From the NCBI RefSeq assembly GCF_002261335.1, contig NZ_NEVL01000006.1, forward strand, positions 248,001 through 312,000: 64,000 bases of DNA, in the 5' to 3' direction. Shown piece by piece: positions 27,801 through 36,741 of the stretch (position 1 is its first letter; every line of letters begins with the position of its first letter). Source of the DNA: Bordetella genomosp. 1 (GTDB taxonomy: Bacteria; Pseudomonadota; Gammaproteobacteria; Burkholderiales; Burkholderiaceae_B). Under the pieces are notes generated by a model, which saw only the letters and a list, made by a program, of their open reading frames with translations, was not told the DNA's origin and did not search any database. Position numbers and translations under genes: made by a program.

Positions 27801-28769
27801 ATGGGGGATGGCATGGATCGTATTGCTGACCGCTACTTGAGGTTTGCAAAGATCGAGGCGGCGGGTCGCTCGCCGTTGTATGAAAAATGGGCATTGCATG
27901 TCGCGAATTCGTTTGACGCACTGGCGTTTTTGCAGGGTCTGCCTGTAGATAAGCAGCAACCAAACCTGCTGTTTGCAGCGTTCCGCCGTACCGTAGGTGC
28001 GCCTACCTCGACCGCGGAGTTCGATGTAGGCTTGGCGCAGCATGGCGACACCATCCGGGCTCTTATGTTGGCGCGTTCCACGCAGACCAACGAACCAGGG
28101 CGCTGTGCGGTATTGCTGCCCGCTCTCGCTTCGATCGCAGGCAAGATAGCGCTCATCGAGGTGGGGGCCTCCGCAGGACTGTGCCTGCTGATGGACAAAT
28201 ACGGCTACGACTGGGGCTCCCGACGCCTGGTTCCGTGTCGAGACGATTCGGACTATCCAGTATTCCCTTGTGAGGTCATCGGCGCGGGTCCGCTCCCCCA
28301 CACCTATCCTGAAATTGTGTGGAGGGCTGGACTGGATTTGAGCCCAATCGACGTTCACTGCGACGAAGATAGGAAGTGGCTTGAAGACCTGGTGTGGCCC
28401 GAGGATGGCCATCGACTAGCACGCCTTCAGTCGGCGCTACGGATCTGCGGACGCGAGCCGCCTCAGATCGTCCGGGGCGATCTGCTGCGGGATCTTGCTT
28501 CCTTAATCGAAAAGGCTCCGGCGCAAGCGACCGTGGTTGTGTATCACTCCGCTGTTCTGAACTACGTTATGGACCAGGCACTGCGCAATGAATTTGCACG
28601 CGACATGTTGGCCTCGCGTTGCGTCTGGATCAGCAATGAAAGTCCATTGGTATTTCCGCAGTTCTTGCCGGCGGCCACGCCGCAACCGTCCGGCATGTTC
28701 CTGTTATGTACCAATGGCCATGCGTTGGCCTGGACGGATCCGCATGGTGGCGCGTTGCAATGGCTGTGA
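27801..28769 (+). CDS. DUF2332 family protein
   Basis: A 322-residue protein of the DUF2332 family: LIEVGASAGLCLLMDKYGYDW resembles a methyltransferase-like glycine loop, and a later WRAGLDLSPIDVHCDEDRKWLEDLVWPE carries the family's Asp/Glu-rich middle. VVVYHSAVLNYV and WISNES lie in the C-terminal half. The function is not established; the fold suggests an SAM-binding relative. Lower GC than the core indicates horizontal origin. Two ATGs (first and fifth codon) are possible starts. Confidence 0.75.
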   Translation: MGDGMDRIADRYLRFAKIEAAGRSPLYEKWALHVANSFDALAFLQGLPVDKQQPNLLFAAFRRTVGAPTSTAEFDVGLAQHGDTIRALMLARSTQTNEPGRCAVLLPALASIAGKIALIEVGASAGLCLLMDKYGYDWGSRRLVPCRDDSDYPVFPCEVIGAGPLPHTYPEIVWRAGLDLSPIDVHCDEDRKWLEDLVWPEDGHRLARLQSALRICGREPPQIVRGDLLRDLASLIEKAPAQATVVVYHSAVLNYVMDQALRNEFARDMLASRCVWISNESPLVFPQFLPAATPQPSGMFLLCTNGHALAWTDPHGGALQWL

Positions 28770-29468
28770 TCCAACGCTTTCTTTGCTAACCGCCCTCGGA
28801 ATCTTCGAAACGTCGAGATGCGAGAGACCACTTTGGGTCGGGATCGGTCTGTCGTCATATGCTGCTGGCAGTCTCCCCGATTCCGTCCTACATATTCGCG
28901 TGGTGGGTTACAGACTACCAACGCTACGCTCAAGCATCTCGAGACGATTCAGATGCTCTGCACCTAGCAGAAATCGCGCGTATGGCGACCCAACGGCCTC
29001 GCCGCCGTATAGCGCTCGTGCCGTGACGACTGGCGCTGGAGCGCCAGGTCAACAAGCCACTCTCACACATCATGCGTGGCGACGGATCACTGACAGTTCG
29101 GTCGCGGCCATGGTGGACAATTATCTCTCTTAACCGCTCTTTGGTTTCCCGCATGCTCTCCTGCACTTGATGAAGAGGAGTTGAAGGGCGCTGTTGGAAT
29201 TATTGGCGCACTGGTCGCCGACCTCGATGCCGCCGATCTCACCATCGCGCACGCGTTGGAACTTCTGAACTCGGGCTTGCCGGAAACGGCGCTCAGGTAG
29301 TGCCCGGTGTGCAAGGAGGTCGCAAACAGCACGTGCCAGTTGCCGGATGCAGTCGAGCCTGTCAGGTAGGCCGTGGAGCATATGAGTGCCTGGGACGCAC
29401 TGGTGCAAGCCGCCTGCCACGCCTGGCCAACTTACGACGGCCATTTCACGCCGAACGTCTGCGGCCTG
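28770..29468. other. Gene-poor stretch with unrecognised remnants
   Basis: In 699 bases no convincing complete gene is seen. A short plus-strand frame around 29166-29300 reads LDEEELKGAVGIIGALVADL and then HALELLNSGLPETALR before a stop. It looks protein-like but has no obvious start, so it may be the tail of a broken gene. A second copy of the GACCRCTTTGGGTCGG motif lies at 28826-28841. Confidence 0.5.
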
Positions 29469-31646
29469 CTATGTCGAGCCCGGCGACACGTCCGCCAGAA
29501 GCGTGATGAGCGCATCGAGGTCCACGGGCTTGACCAGATGCGCATCGAAACCGGCTTCGTGCGAGGTGCGACGATCCTTTTCCTGTCCCCAGCCACTGAA
29601 AGCCACGATCACGACGTCCTTGCCCCAATCGAGCTGGCGGATGCGACGGCAAGCTTCGTGACCGCTCATGCCCGGCATGCCGATGTCCATCAGAATCACC
29701 TGCGGCCGCATCACTGCGCCGATCTCGATGGCCTCGGCGCCGCTGTAGGCCAGTCGGGCCTCGTGCCCCTCGAGTTCGAGCAGCGCGATCAGCGATTCGA
29801 CCGCATCACGGTTGTCATCGACCACCAGCACGCGGCGCGCTTCGCTCTCGCGCGCGTGGGGCCCGGCGAGCGGCTCGACATCCGGCACCTCGGTCACCGG
29901 CAAACAGACAATGAAGTCGCTGCCCTGCCCCAAGCCGGCACTCTCGGCGCGCACCGTGCCGCCATGCATTTCGACCAGGCGCTTGACCAGCATCAGGCCG
30001 ATGCCCAGGCCTCCCTGGGCCCGCTCTTCGGTGTGGTTGACCTGCGTAAACATCTCGAAGATCCGATCCAGCTGATCGGGCGGAATGCCTGAGCCGTTGT
30101 CTTGAATATGCACCTCGACGTGACCATCGGGCCGGATCACCCGCAGCTCGATGTCACCGCCGGGCGGTGTGTACTTCGCCGCATTCGACAGCAGGTTGCC
30201 GAACACCTGAGTCAGGCGGGCCGGATCGCCTCGCAACGTGATTCCGGCCTGAGGCTGCACGACTTTCAGGCGGTGGCCCTGTTTATCCAGCAGCGGCCTG
30301 CACGCCTCGACGGCATGGCGCAGCACAACGTCGAGCGAGAGAGACTCGAGCCGCAATTCGAGCTTGCCGCGATTGATGCGGTTCACATCCAGAAGGTCAT
30401 CGACGAGCCGCACCAGTTGCCGCACCTGACGATCCATCACGTCGTGCGCGCGCCGTGTCATGGCGGGGTCCTGAGCTGCGCGCCTCTGCACCTCGAGCAT
30501 ATTGCGCAGTGCCGCCAGCGGGTTGCGCAGCTCGTGGGCCAGCACGGCAAGGAATTCGTCCTTGCGCAGACGCTCCTGCGCCAATTCGGCGTCGACCTGA
30601 TGCCGCTCGATCAACTCGGCCGCCTGTCGCGCCAGCAAATCGATGTAGCGCAAGGCCTGCGGACTGGGCCCGCCCGACCATCGGTAATGATTGTTGAGCA
30701 TGCCCAGCAGCCGACCGTCGCGGCTCATGAGCGGCGTGCACTGGATCGAACGAATGCCGTCTTCGAGCACGATCTCGAGCCCGAGCGTTCCCTGCAGGCC
30801 GTCGAGCTTCTCGACGTCCTGCACCACGAGCCGCTGTATCTGTCTGGCCGCCTCGCCGCAACTCGCGTCCCAGCCGTCGTCCGCGAAATGCTCGACCAAC
30901 CGTTGGCTCAGGCCCTGATGCACGACGATGCGCAGCGTCTGCGTGGCCGGATTGAAAATCTGAATGTTGCCCTTGTCGGTGCCCGAGATATCCGCCGCCG
31001 CCGCCAGGATTTTCTTGAGCATGGGCTCAAACGCGCCAGGTCCGACAAGCTCTGCGCTCAGTGCCTGCAGCCGAATGAGCGACTGCATTTCGGTGTTCAT
31101 GAATGCGGTCGACCGGTCGCGCTCCACCACGATGCTGGCGATCAGCGCACCGCACTCGGCCACGCGCTTCTCCCAATCATTGGGTTCGCGAGCTTCCGAC
31201 AGACACAGGAAGAACGAGCCGACGGCCAGCCCGTTCGGCCCGATTGCAGGGTGCGAATAACATGCACGGATATCGTTGGCGAGACACAGGGAGCGCCAGG
31301 GCGCAGCCCACTGCGTTGAGTGCTCGACATCGGCACACACCACCGGCTTGCCCGCGAAAATCGCCGCACCGCAGGTGCCGATCAGCGCCTCGCCGATGGG
31401 CGACCCCTTGATCGACTTGGCAAAAGACGGCGCGAAGTGCGCAGAATAGCCATTCCCGATGGCCGAGCGATCGGCATTCGCAAGCAACACGCAGGCGCGC
31501 GTGCCTGGCGCGAGACGAGCGACTGCGTCCGTAAGCGCATCCAGGCACGTCTCCATCGCCGCGCCCGATGCGACCAGCAGCAGAGCCTGCCGCTGCTCTT
31601 CATCCAGATGGGCGGCGCGCTCGAAGTCGGATGGCAGGGAGCCCAA
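29469..31646 (-). CDS. Hybrid sensor histidine kinase / response regulator with GAF domains
   Basis: A 725-residue soluble hybrid kinase. Two GAF-like sensor regions fill about residues 20-180 and 200-345. A HisKA dimerisation domain follows with the phospho-His in AHELRNPLAALRN (about residue 370). The HATPase domain has N-box NLLSNAAKYTPPGG, G1 DNGSGIPP and G2 GGLGIGLMLVKRL. The C-terminal receiver has VLVVDDNRD and phospho-Asp in ILMDIGMPG (about residue 653). No membrane helix is seen. The start is TTG at 31646, with AGGAG seven bases ahead. No separate output regulator is adjacent. It may respond to a small molecule or redox state and relay to the receiver of the ABC fusion encoded at 44-47 kb, which is speculation. 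Confidence 0.88.
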   Translation of the reverse strand: MGSLPSDFERAAHLDEEQRQALLLVASGAAMETCLDALTDAVARLAPGTRACVLLANADRSAIGNGYSAHFAPSFAKSIKGSPIGEALIGTCGAAIFAGKPVVCADVEHSTQWAAPWRSLCLANDIRACYSHPAIGPNGLAVGSFFLCLSEAREPNDWEKRVAECGALIASIVVERDRSTAFMNTEMQSLIRLQALSAELVGPGAFEPMLKKILAAAADISGTDKGNIQIFNPATQTLRIVVHQGLSQRLVEHFADDGWDASCGEAARQIQRLVVQDVEKLDGLQGTLGLEIVLEDGIRSIQCTPLMSRDGRLLGMLNNHYRWSGGPSPQALRYIDLLARQAAELIERHQVDAELAQERLRKDEFLAVLAHELRNPLAALRNMLEVQRRAAQDPAMTRRAHDVMDRQVRQLVRLVDDLLDVNRINRGKLELRLESLSLDVVLRHAVEACRPLLDKQGHRLKVVQPQAGITLRGDPARLTQVFGNLLSNAAKYTPPGGDIELRVIRPDGHVEVHIQDNGSGIPPDQLDRIFEMFTQVNHTEERAQGGLGIGLMLVKRLVEMHGGTVRAESAGLGQGSDFIVCLPVTEVPDVEPLAGPHARESEARRVLVVDDNRDAVESLIALLELEGHEARLAYSGAEAIEIGAVMRPQVILMDIGMPGMSGHEACRRIRQLDWGKDVVIVAFSGWGQEKDRRTSHEAGFDAHLVKPVDLDALITLLADVSPGST

Positions 31647-32015
31647 GGCTTGCTCCTGATGGTTAAAGCTTCCGTGGGCGGGCGCACGCGAGCCGGAAAC
31701 TGATCAGGACCGTCTTGAACCATGACATGTTTCGCGACGATCAAGAAGTTTATCGTGCCACGAAACTGTTCGTAGAAATGTTGCCAATTGTCCCCGCACG
31801 GGCACTCGTGGGGGCCGCAGATGCGAGCAGGGGAAAGGAGCAAACGGCCGACCTCTCCGGGTCGAAGGGCGCCATAGCCGGACGACGGCTTCCGGGCCAA
31901 GAGCCGCCGTTGGCGACCTCAAGAAGCAGACACTCAACTCTTCGTTCACCGTTCGCCAAAGGCGACGCATCGGAATCGCTGCTTGGGCATCAGATGCTGC
32001 CGAGCCGCAGTAGAA
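31647..32015. other. Intergenic region upstream of the hybrid kinase
   Basis: About 370 bases contain the kinase promoter on the minus strand and probably the decayed upstream part of the SDR/DoxX-like gene. Open frames here do not look like real proteins. Confidence 0.45.
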
Positions 32016-32353
32016 ATGACGGCTGCGGTCTCCTTCGACCTGTATCCGGTCGCCGCCAGCCCGGATATGCTGCGTCGGACCGGCGTGCCGGTCGTCCTCG
32101 CGCCCATCGTGCGGCATGTGCCGCGACGCTCGACCTTGCGTTTGGCGTGCTGACGCTGCTGCCGCACGGCTGCACCCGGCAACCGCTGTGGGTGGTGCAG
32201 ACGGTCTCATCGCGGCTAGGCCGCGATCATCATCACGCCGCTGCCCAGCATTGGTTCATCCCCTCGGCCCCAAAGTCGAAAAATTTACCGATGCTGGCAG
32301 CCTTGGCACTGCGGCATGAGCGCGAAGCCGTCACGTCCGGAGAACGCGAATGA
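32016..32353 (+). pseudogene. Decayed DoxX-like domain (C-terminal end of an SDR/DoxX-type gene)
   Basis: Pieces of a DoxX-like membrane domain lie in shifting frames: LYPVAASPDMLRRTGVPVVL in one, DLAFGVLTLLPHG in a second from about 32132, then HPLGP in another and KNLPMLAALALRHE back in the second. An intact copy would read straight through these with conserved spacing, so at least two frameshifts are needed. The last frame ends in TGA overlapping the ATG of the next remnant (ATGA), showing the old operon order. DoxX-like tails of this kind often follow an NAD(P)-binding SDR domain, which is not recognisable here. Confidence 0.65.
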
Positions 32354-32815
32354 AATCCCTGAGTTTCAAGCTCATTCACATGCTCTCTTCCACGCGGCTG
32401 TTCGACACCGGCGTCGACTCGTCGTTCTGCTTGCGGGGTGTTGCGGCGGGACATCCAAATGGTCGCCGCCGTGGCGCGGGCGGTGAGCCTGGCCCACTAG
32501 TCGCTCACCGCGACCACGGCCGTGCTGGAACCGCTCACCGGCAGCATCCTGTTCACATCATGCAGATGCCGCTGTCCAAGCTCTGGGACAGCTGGTCGCT
32601 GGGCCTGTATGTCGTCGCCGTCGCCTGCTAGCTGCCGGTGGTGCGTTTACAGATGTTGATGCGCGACGCGGCCGCGGCAGCAGATGGATCGGCCCGGCCC
32701 TGCCCGCGCCGCACTGGCGCAGGTTCGTCTGGTGGGTGCAGCTGGGTGCGGTGGCCCTCGTCGCGCGCTTGGCAATTTCCACCTGCTGGTGTCCTAGCCG
32801 GCCTGAGGGTTCGCG
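32350..32815 (+). pseudogene. Decayed DUF2269 membrane protein gene
   Basis: The start MKSLSFKLIHMLSSTRLFDTG is intact, but the frame then shifts. DIQMVAAVARAVSLAH runs into a stop, SLTATTAVLEPLTGSILF follows in that frame, and WDSWSLGLYVVAVAC then a stop and LPVVRLQMLMRD continue in the original frame. The tail appears as APHWRRFVWWVQLGAVALVA in yet another frame. Together these match the order of a roughly 150-residue DUF2269 four-helix membrane protein. At least two frameshifts and two stops make it a pseudogene. Confidence 0.7.
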
Positions 32816-32897
32816 CCCGCGTCCAAGTCAGGAACGTTTGTTGCGGCGTCCGTTCGCAGTCCGCCGCAACTCAGGGCAACACTTTCAGGAGAGCGAA

Positions 32898-33416
32898 ATG
32901 GAAAGAGATTGCGGTAGAGCTGTCGAACATCTGTTGGACTGGCTACGCGACGCCCACGCGATGGAAGAGCAGGCCGAGACCATGCTGACAAGTCTGGCGC
33001 GCGGAATCGAGACCTATCCGAGGTGAAGCAGCGGATCGAGCGTCACATCGTCGAAACGCGAGCAATAGCGCCTAGTGCGGGGCTGCATTGAACGGCTGGG
33101 TGGCGACACGTCGATGATCAAGGACCTGACCGGCACGATGATGGCAACGTTCCAGGGATTTTCGGGCGTCTTTGCCAGCGACGAGATCATGAAAGGCGCG
33201 ATGTTCAGCTACGCCTTCGAGAGCCTGGAAATCGTGGCATACGGCCAGTTGGTCGAGGCCGCCAAGTTTGTCGGCGACGCGGAAAAAGCCGCCGTCTGCG
33301 AACGCATCCTGCAAGAGGAGCGCGCCATGGCGCAGTGGATCGAGCACAACACGCCGGGCCTCATGCGGCGGTTCCTCATGCGGGCGGATGACCCGGACAG
33401 CCAGCCAAAACGCTGA
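32898..33416 (+). pseudogene. Frameshifted DUF892 ferritin-like gene (YciE/YciF type)
   Basis: A good ribosome site (AGGAGAG) and start give MERDCGRAVEHLLDWLRDAH, then TMLTSLARGIETYP, after which the frame shifts. KQRIERHIVETRA follows in a second frame, and RGCIERLGGDTSMIKDL to the end (MAQWIEHNTPGLMRRFL) continues in the frame open from 33075. The complete product would be a four-helix ferritin-like stress protein of about 170 residues. Two indels between 33018 and 33075 break it, unless programmed shifting occurs, for which there is no sign. It lies directly upstream of the manganese catalase, a usual partner in stress loci. Confidence 0.78.
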
Positions 33417-33496
33417 GCCACAACCCCGCGCGGCGTTCATTCAAACGTGCCGCGTACCAACCATCCCGGTCGAGCGCTGGGGATCAGGAGAACGTT

Positions 33497-34390
33497 ATGT
33501 TTGCACACAACAAACGACTGCAATACACGGTACGTGTCAGCAAGACCAACCCCGGTCTTGCCAACCTGTTGCTGGAACAGTTTGGCGGCCCACAGGGCGA
33601 ACTTGCGGCGGCCTGTCGCTACTTCACGCAGGCGCTGGCCGAAGACGATCCGGGCCGCAAGGACATGCTGCTCGACATCGCCACGGAAGAACTGAGCCAT
33701 CTGGAGGTCATCGGCACACTCGTCGCCATGCTGAACAAAGGCGCCAAGGGCGCGCTGGCCGAAGCCACGGAATCAGAGGCCGAGATCTATCGGCGCCTGA
33801 ATGGCCCGGGCAACGATTCGCACGTCACGCAGGTGCTGTACGGCGGCGGACCGGCACTGATCAATTCAGGCGGTCAGCTCTGGAATGCCGGCTACATCGA
33901 CACCATCGGCGATCCTTCGGCGGATCTGCGGTCCAACATCGCCGCCGAGGCACGTGCCAAGATCATCTATGAGCGCCTTATCAACGCCACCGACGATCCC
34001 GGCGTCAAGGATGCCCTGGGCTTTCTGATGACGCGCGAGGTGTCGCACCAGCGCTCTTTCGAAAAGGCCCTGTACTCGATCGAACCGAACTTCCCGCCCG
34101 GAAAGCTGCCCGGCGATCCACGCTTTGCATCCGTCTACTTCAACATGTCGCAGGGTGACGGCGACACGCGCGGCCCGTGGAACAGCGACGCCAACTTCGA
34201 GTACATCTCTGATCGCGAGGAACAAGGGTCCATCGACGGCGACGGCATGCCCAACGTCAACCTGACCGAAGACGAAGTGCTGGCGCTGCAGGCAATGGCC
34301 GCCCGCACGGCGTCGGACCCGAGCAGCGACCCGGTTACGGGTACGGAACTCGGGCAGGTGAATGCGCCTGACGAATTGAAGCAGCCCTGA
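33497..34390 (+). CDS. Manganese catalase
   Basis: A 297-residue non-haem (dimanganese) catalase that disproportionates hydrogen peroxide. The ferritin-like metal ligands are visible: Glu in QGELAAACRYF, EELSHLE (Glu and His), Glu in AEARAKIIYERL and His in REVSHQRSFEKAL. The extended C-terminal part with NFEYISDREEQGS and GDGMPNVNLTEDE is normal for the family. The start is preceded by AGGAGAA. It is intact although the neighbouring genes are decayed, and ends at a clear terminator. Confidence 0.93.
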   Translation: MFAHNKRLQYTVRVSKTNPGLANLLLEQFGGPQGELAAACRYFTQALAEDDPGRKDMLLDIATEELSHLEVIGTLVAMLNKGAKGALAEATESEAEIYRRLNGPGNDSHVTQVLYGGGPALINSGGQLWNAGYIDTIGDPSADLRSNIAAEARAKIIYERLINATDDPGVKDALGFLMTREVSHQRSFEKALYSIEPNFPPGKLPGDPRFASVYFNMSQGDGDTRGPWNSDANFEYISDREEQGSIDGDGMPNVNLTEDEVLALQAMAARTASDPSSDPVTGTELGQVNAPDELKQP

Positions 34391-34420
34391 CGAACCCGGT
34401 GCAGCCAAGCGCATCCCTAC

Positions 34421-34459
34421 CCCCGCCTCGCCCTTTCGGTCGGGCGGGGCTCATTTTTT
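34421..34459 (+). terminator. Rho-independent terminator of the catalase gene
   Basis: CCCCGCC and GGCGGGG close a stem that extends inward through weaker pairs around CTTTC, followed by CTCATTTTTT. It lies 31 bases after the catalase stop. Confidence 0.8.
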
Positions 34460-34585
34460 CGGTGGGGTGGCTGGCCTTCTACGGACCGGTTGTCGATGGG
34501 CGGCGCGTCCGGCGTGGCGCGGCCCGCGTCCCACACATCCGCGGGGTCCATCCTGGCGGAAACTGACGGCCCGCGCCCGTGCGGT

Positions 34586-34634
34586 TCGGATCCGCCGGGC
34601 GATCCGATAATGTGCGCTCGCCCGGCGGATCCGA
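34586..34634. repeat. Perfect 17-base inverted repeat
   Basis: TCGGATCCGCCGGGCGA (34586-34602) and its exact reverse complement (34618-34634) surround a 15-base AT-richer loop. It could be the end structure of the glycan operon transcript or a remnant of a mobile element; no T-run follows on either side. Confidence 0.6.
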
Positions 34635-34756
34635 CTTGTGGTCCGCGTCAGCGGGGTCGTTTTGATGAGAATGGGGTTTGATGCTAATCGCGCGTCTCCT
34701 TGGGGTGTGCAAACCGCGCCAACAAGCCGTGTGCCGCCGCCGTGACGGGTCGCCCG

Positions 34757-35779
34757 TCAGGGAAGCGGCTGCGCTACCGCCCACGCTTGCACCTTGGGCA
34801 TACGTCCCTCTCGCCGCTCCCGGTCCCGATCTGCGTAGAAATACGCCACCGTGCGCGCGATGCCATCGACCGGGTGCACGCGGGGCGACCAGCCCAGGCT
34901 GCGCTGCGCCAGCGAGATGTCGGGGCACCGGTGGGTCGGATCATCTATCGGCAACGTACGATGCACCACAGGCACGCGCGATCCGGTCACCTCACGCACC
35001 ACGTCGGCCATTTCCAGCATCGTCAACTCCGCGGGATTGCCTAGATTCACGGGCGTGGAGACGTCATCGGCGCTTTCCATCAGGCGCACCAACCCGTCGA
35101 TTAGATCGTCCACGTAACAGAACGAGCGCGTCTGCGTGCCGTCTCCGTACACCGTGAGTGGCTGGCCAGCCAGCGCCTGCACGATGAAGTTGGACACCAC
35201 CCGGCCATCGTCGGGCGCCATATGCGGACCATACGTGTTGAAGATACGCGCAATCTTCACGACCACGCCTTCGTGGTGCGCGTACTCCATGAATATCGTC
35301 TCGGCGCACCGCTTGCCTTCGTCATAACAGGAGCGCGGGCCGACGGGATTGACGTGGCCCCAGTATCTCTCGCACTGAGGATGCTCCAGCGGATCACCAT
35401 AGACCTCGCTGGTGGAAGCCTGCAGCACCCGCGCGCCGGTGCGCCGCGCCAGTTCCAGCAGCTGCATGGCGCCCAGGACACAGGTGCGTAGCGTCTTCAG
35501 CGGATCGGCCTGGTAATGCACCGGCGACGCGGGGCACGCCAGGTTGTAGATCCGGTCTACCGCCATGTCACCCAACGGGTCCACCACGTCGTGCCGCATG
35601 ACCGTAAAGCGAGGATGCGACGCAAGCGCCGCGACGTTGCAGGCTCTGCCGGTCTGGAAATTGTCCAGGCAGATCACCTTCCAACCGTCATTCAGCAGCC
35701 GCACGCAGAGATTCGATCCCAGAAAGCCGGCGCCGCCAGCCACCAGCGCGCGGCCGGTACGGGGAATTGCGTCCATCAT
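34757..35779 (-). CDS. UDP-glucuronate decarboxylase-like epimerase (UDP-xylose synthase type)
   Basis: A 340-residue extended SDR enzyme. It has the NAD-binding loop [15 protein letters not shown], the catalytic Ser region [15 protein letters not shown], and Tyr-x3-Lys in [14 protein letters not shown], followed by [11 protein letters not shown], all typical of UDP-glucuronate decarboxylases. It would make UDP-xylose from UDP-glucuronate for a glycosyltransferase. The start ATG at 35779 overlaps the stop of the preceding gene. It is the last gene of the glycan cluster. Confidence 0.85.
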   Translation of the reverse strand: MMDAIPRTGRALVAGGAGFLGSNLCVRLLNDGWKVICLDNFQTGRACNVAALASHPRFTVMRHDVVDPLGDMAVDRIYNLACPASPVHYQADPLKTLRTCVLGAMQLLELARRTGARVLQASTSEVYGDPLEHPQCERYWGHVNPVGPRSCYDEGKRCAETIFMEYAHHEGVVVKIARIFNTYGPHMAPDDGRVVSNFIVQALAGQPLTVYGDGTQTRSFCYVDDLIDGLVRLMESADDVSTPVNLGNPAELTMLEMADVVREVTGSRVPVVHRTLPIDDPTHRCPDISLAQRSLGWSPRVHPVDGIARTVAYFYADRDRERREGRMPKVQAWAVAQPLP

Positions 35780-36741
35780 GCCGCCTCCATCAACGTCTCG
35801 AACACGTCGACCCAATCCGACACGAACCGGTCCATGCCGAATCGCTGCAGCGCCATCTCGCGCCCGGCCGCGCCCCAGGCGCGCGCAAGCTCCGGCTCCG
35901 CCAGCAATTGGCGGCCCACGTCCACCAGCCGGTCCAGGCGATTGTCCACGTAGCCGTTCTCGCCATTGCGGACCAACACCGGCAGTTCCGTACCGCCAAA
36001 GCCCACGACCGGCACGCCGCAGAGCATGGCCTCGATCAGCGACAAGCCCAGGCTCGCGTAGCGGATGGGGCTAAAAAAATAGCGGTAGCGCGCCATGAAC
36101 GCCGCCACCTCCATGTTGGGCACCTCGCCCAGCCCGCCAAGCTTCTCGGATTCCATGCCGATCAGGTCCAGGGGCGTGCGCGCGCGCACATGCTCGAACA
36201 CGTCGACCCCAATGCGGCGGCCGCGACGGCCCAGATGGTTGACCACGACGATGCCCTTTTCGAAGCTGCCGTCGTAGGACACGGACGGCACCGGCATGCC
36301 ATGCTCCACCACGCGGCAGGGCATATCCCCGCAATCCCACATGACGGCGTTGTACGGCGTGACGTGCACGATCATGCCCTTGTCGTGGCGGAATACGTGG
36401 TTCGTGTCCGTGGGATGCGGCATGGGGGCGCCGTGTTCCAGATACGCGGCCGGCAAGGCGCGCTGCTCCTCACTGAGCAGCAGGCGCGCGTCTTCCAGAT
36501 TCTGGCGGGACTGGTACAGCACGCAGTCAAACTGCATGTCACGCAGTACGTTGGCGGACACCTGCGTCAGACCTCGTCCCCACGGGATGTGGCTGCCCAG
36601 CGCCCCGTAATGCGGCACGCGCCCAGGCAAGCCGGGCACGATGAAATCGTGCGGCACCTGGCTCAACGCATACAGGTAATTGCCATGGACGTGCCATGTC
36701 AGAATGCGCAGGCGGCGCTGCGGGCGGACGGTTGACGTCAT
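35776..36741 (-). CDS. Glycosyltransferase, GT-B (GT4-like) family
   Basis: A 321-residue GT-B-type glycosyltransferase. The C-terminal donor-binding part shows [42 protein letters not shown], the Glu-x7-Glu-like region common to GT4 enzymes. The N-terminal half ([15 protein letters not shown]) is the acceptor domain. It is cytoplasmic with no membrane segment. Four-base overlaps join it to both neighbours. The sugar transferred is unknown. Confidence 0.82.
   Translation of the reverse strand: MTSTVRPQRRLRILTWHVHGNYLYALSQVPHDFIVPGLPGRVPHYGALGSHIPWGRGLTQVSANVLRDMQFDCVLYQSRQNLEDARLLLSEEQRALPAAYLEHGAPMPHPTDTNHVFRHDKGMIVHVTPYNAVMWDCGDMPCRVVEHGMPVPSVSYDGSFEKGIVVVNHLGRRGRRIGVDVFEHVRARTPLDLIGMESEKLGGLGEVPNMEVAAFMARYRYFFSPIRYASLGLSLIEAMLCGVPVVGFGGTELPVLVRNGENGYVDNRLDRLVDVGRQLLAEPELARAWGAAGREMALQRFGMDRFVSDWVDVFETLMEAA

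Larger units (their letters stand above)
34391..34756. other. Intergenic region with terminator and a long inverted repeat
   Basis: These 366 bases separate the catalase from the convergent glycan cluster. They hold the catalase terminator (34421-34459) and a perfect 17-base inverted repeat (34586-34634). No gene is seen. Confidence 0.7.

Noticed and set aside
31715..32353. 212-residue plus-strand frame as an intact gene
   Set aside because: Only its second half resembles a DoxX-like domain and matching pieces lie in other frames, so it is part of a pseudogene.
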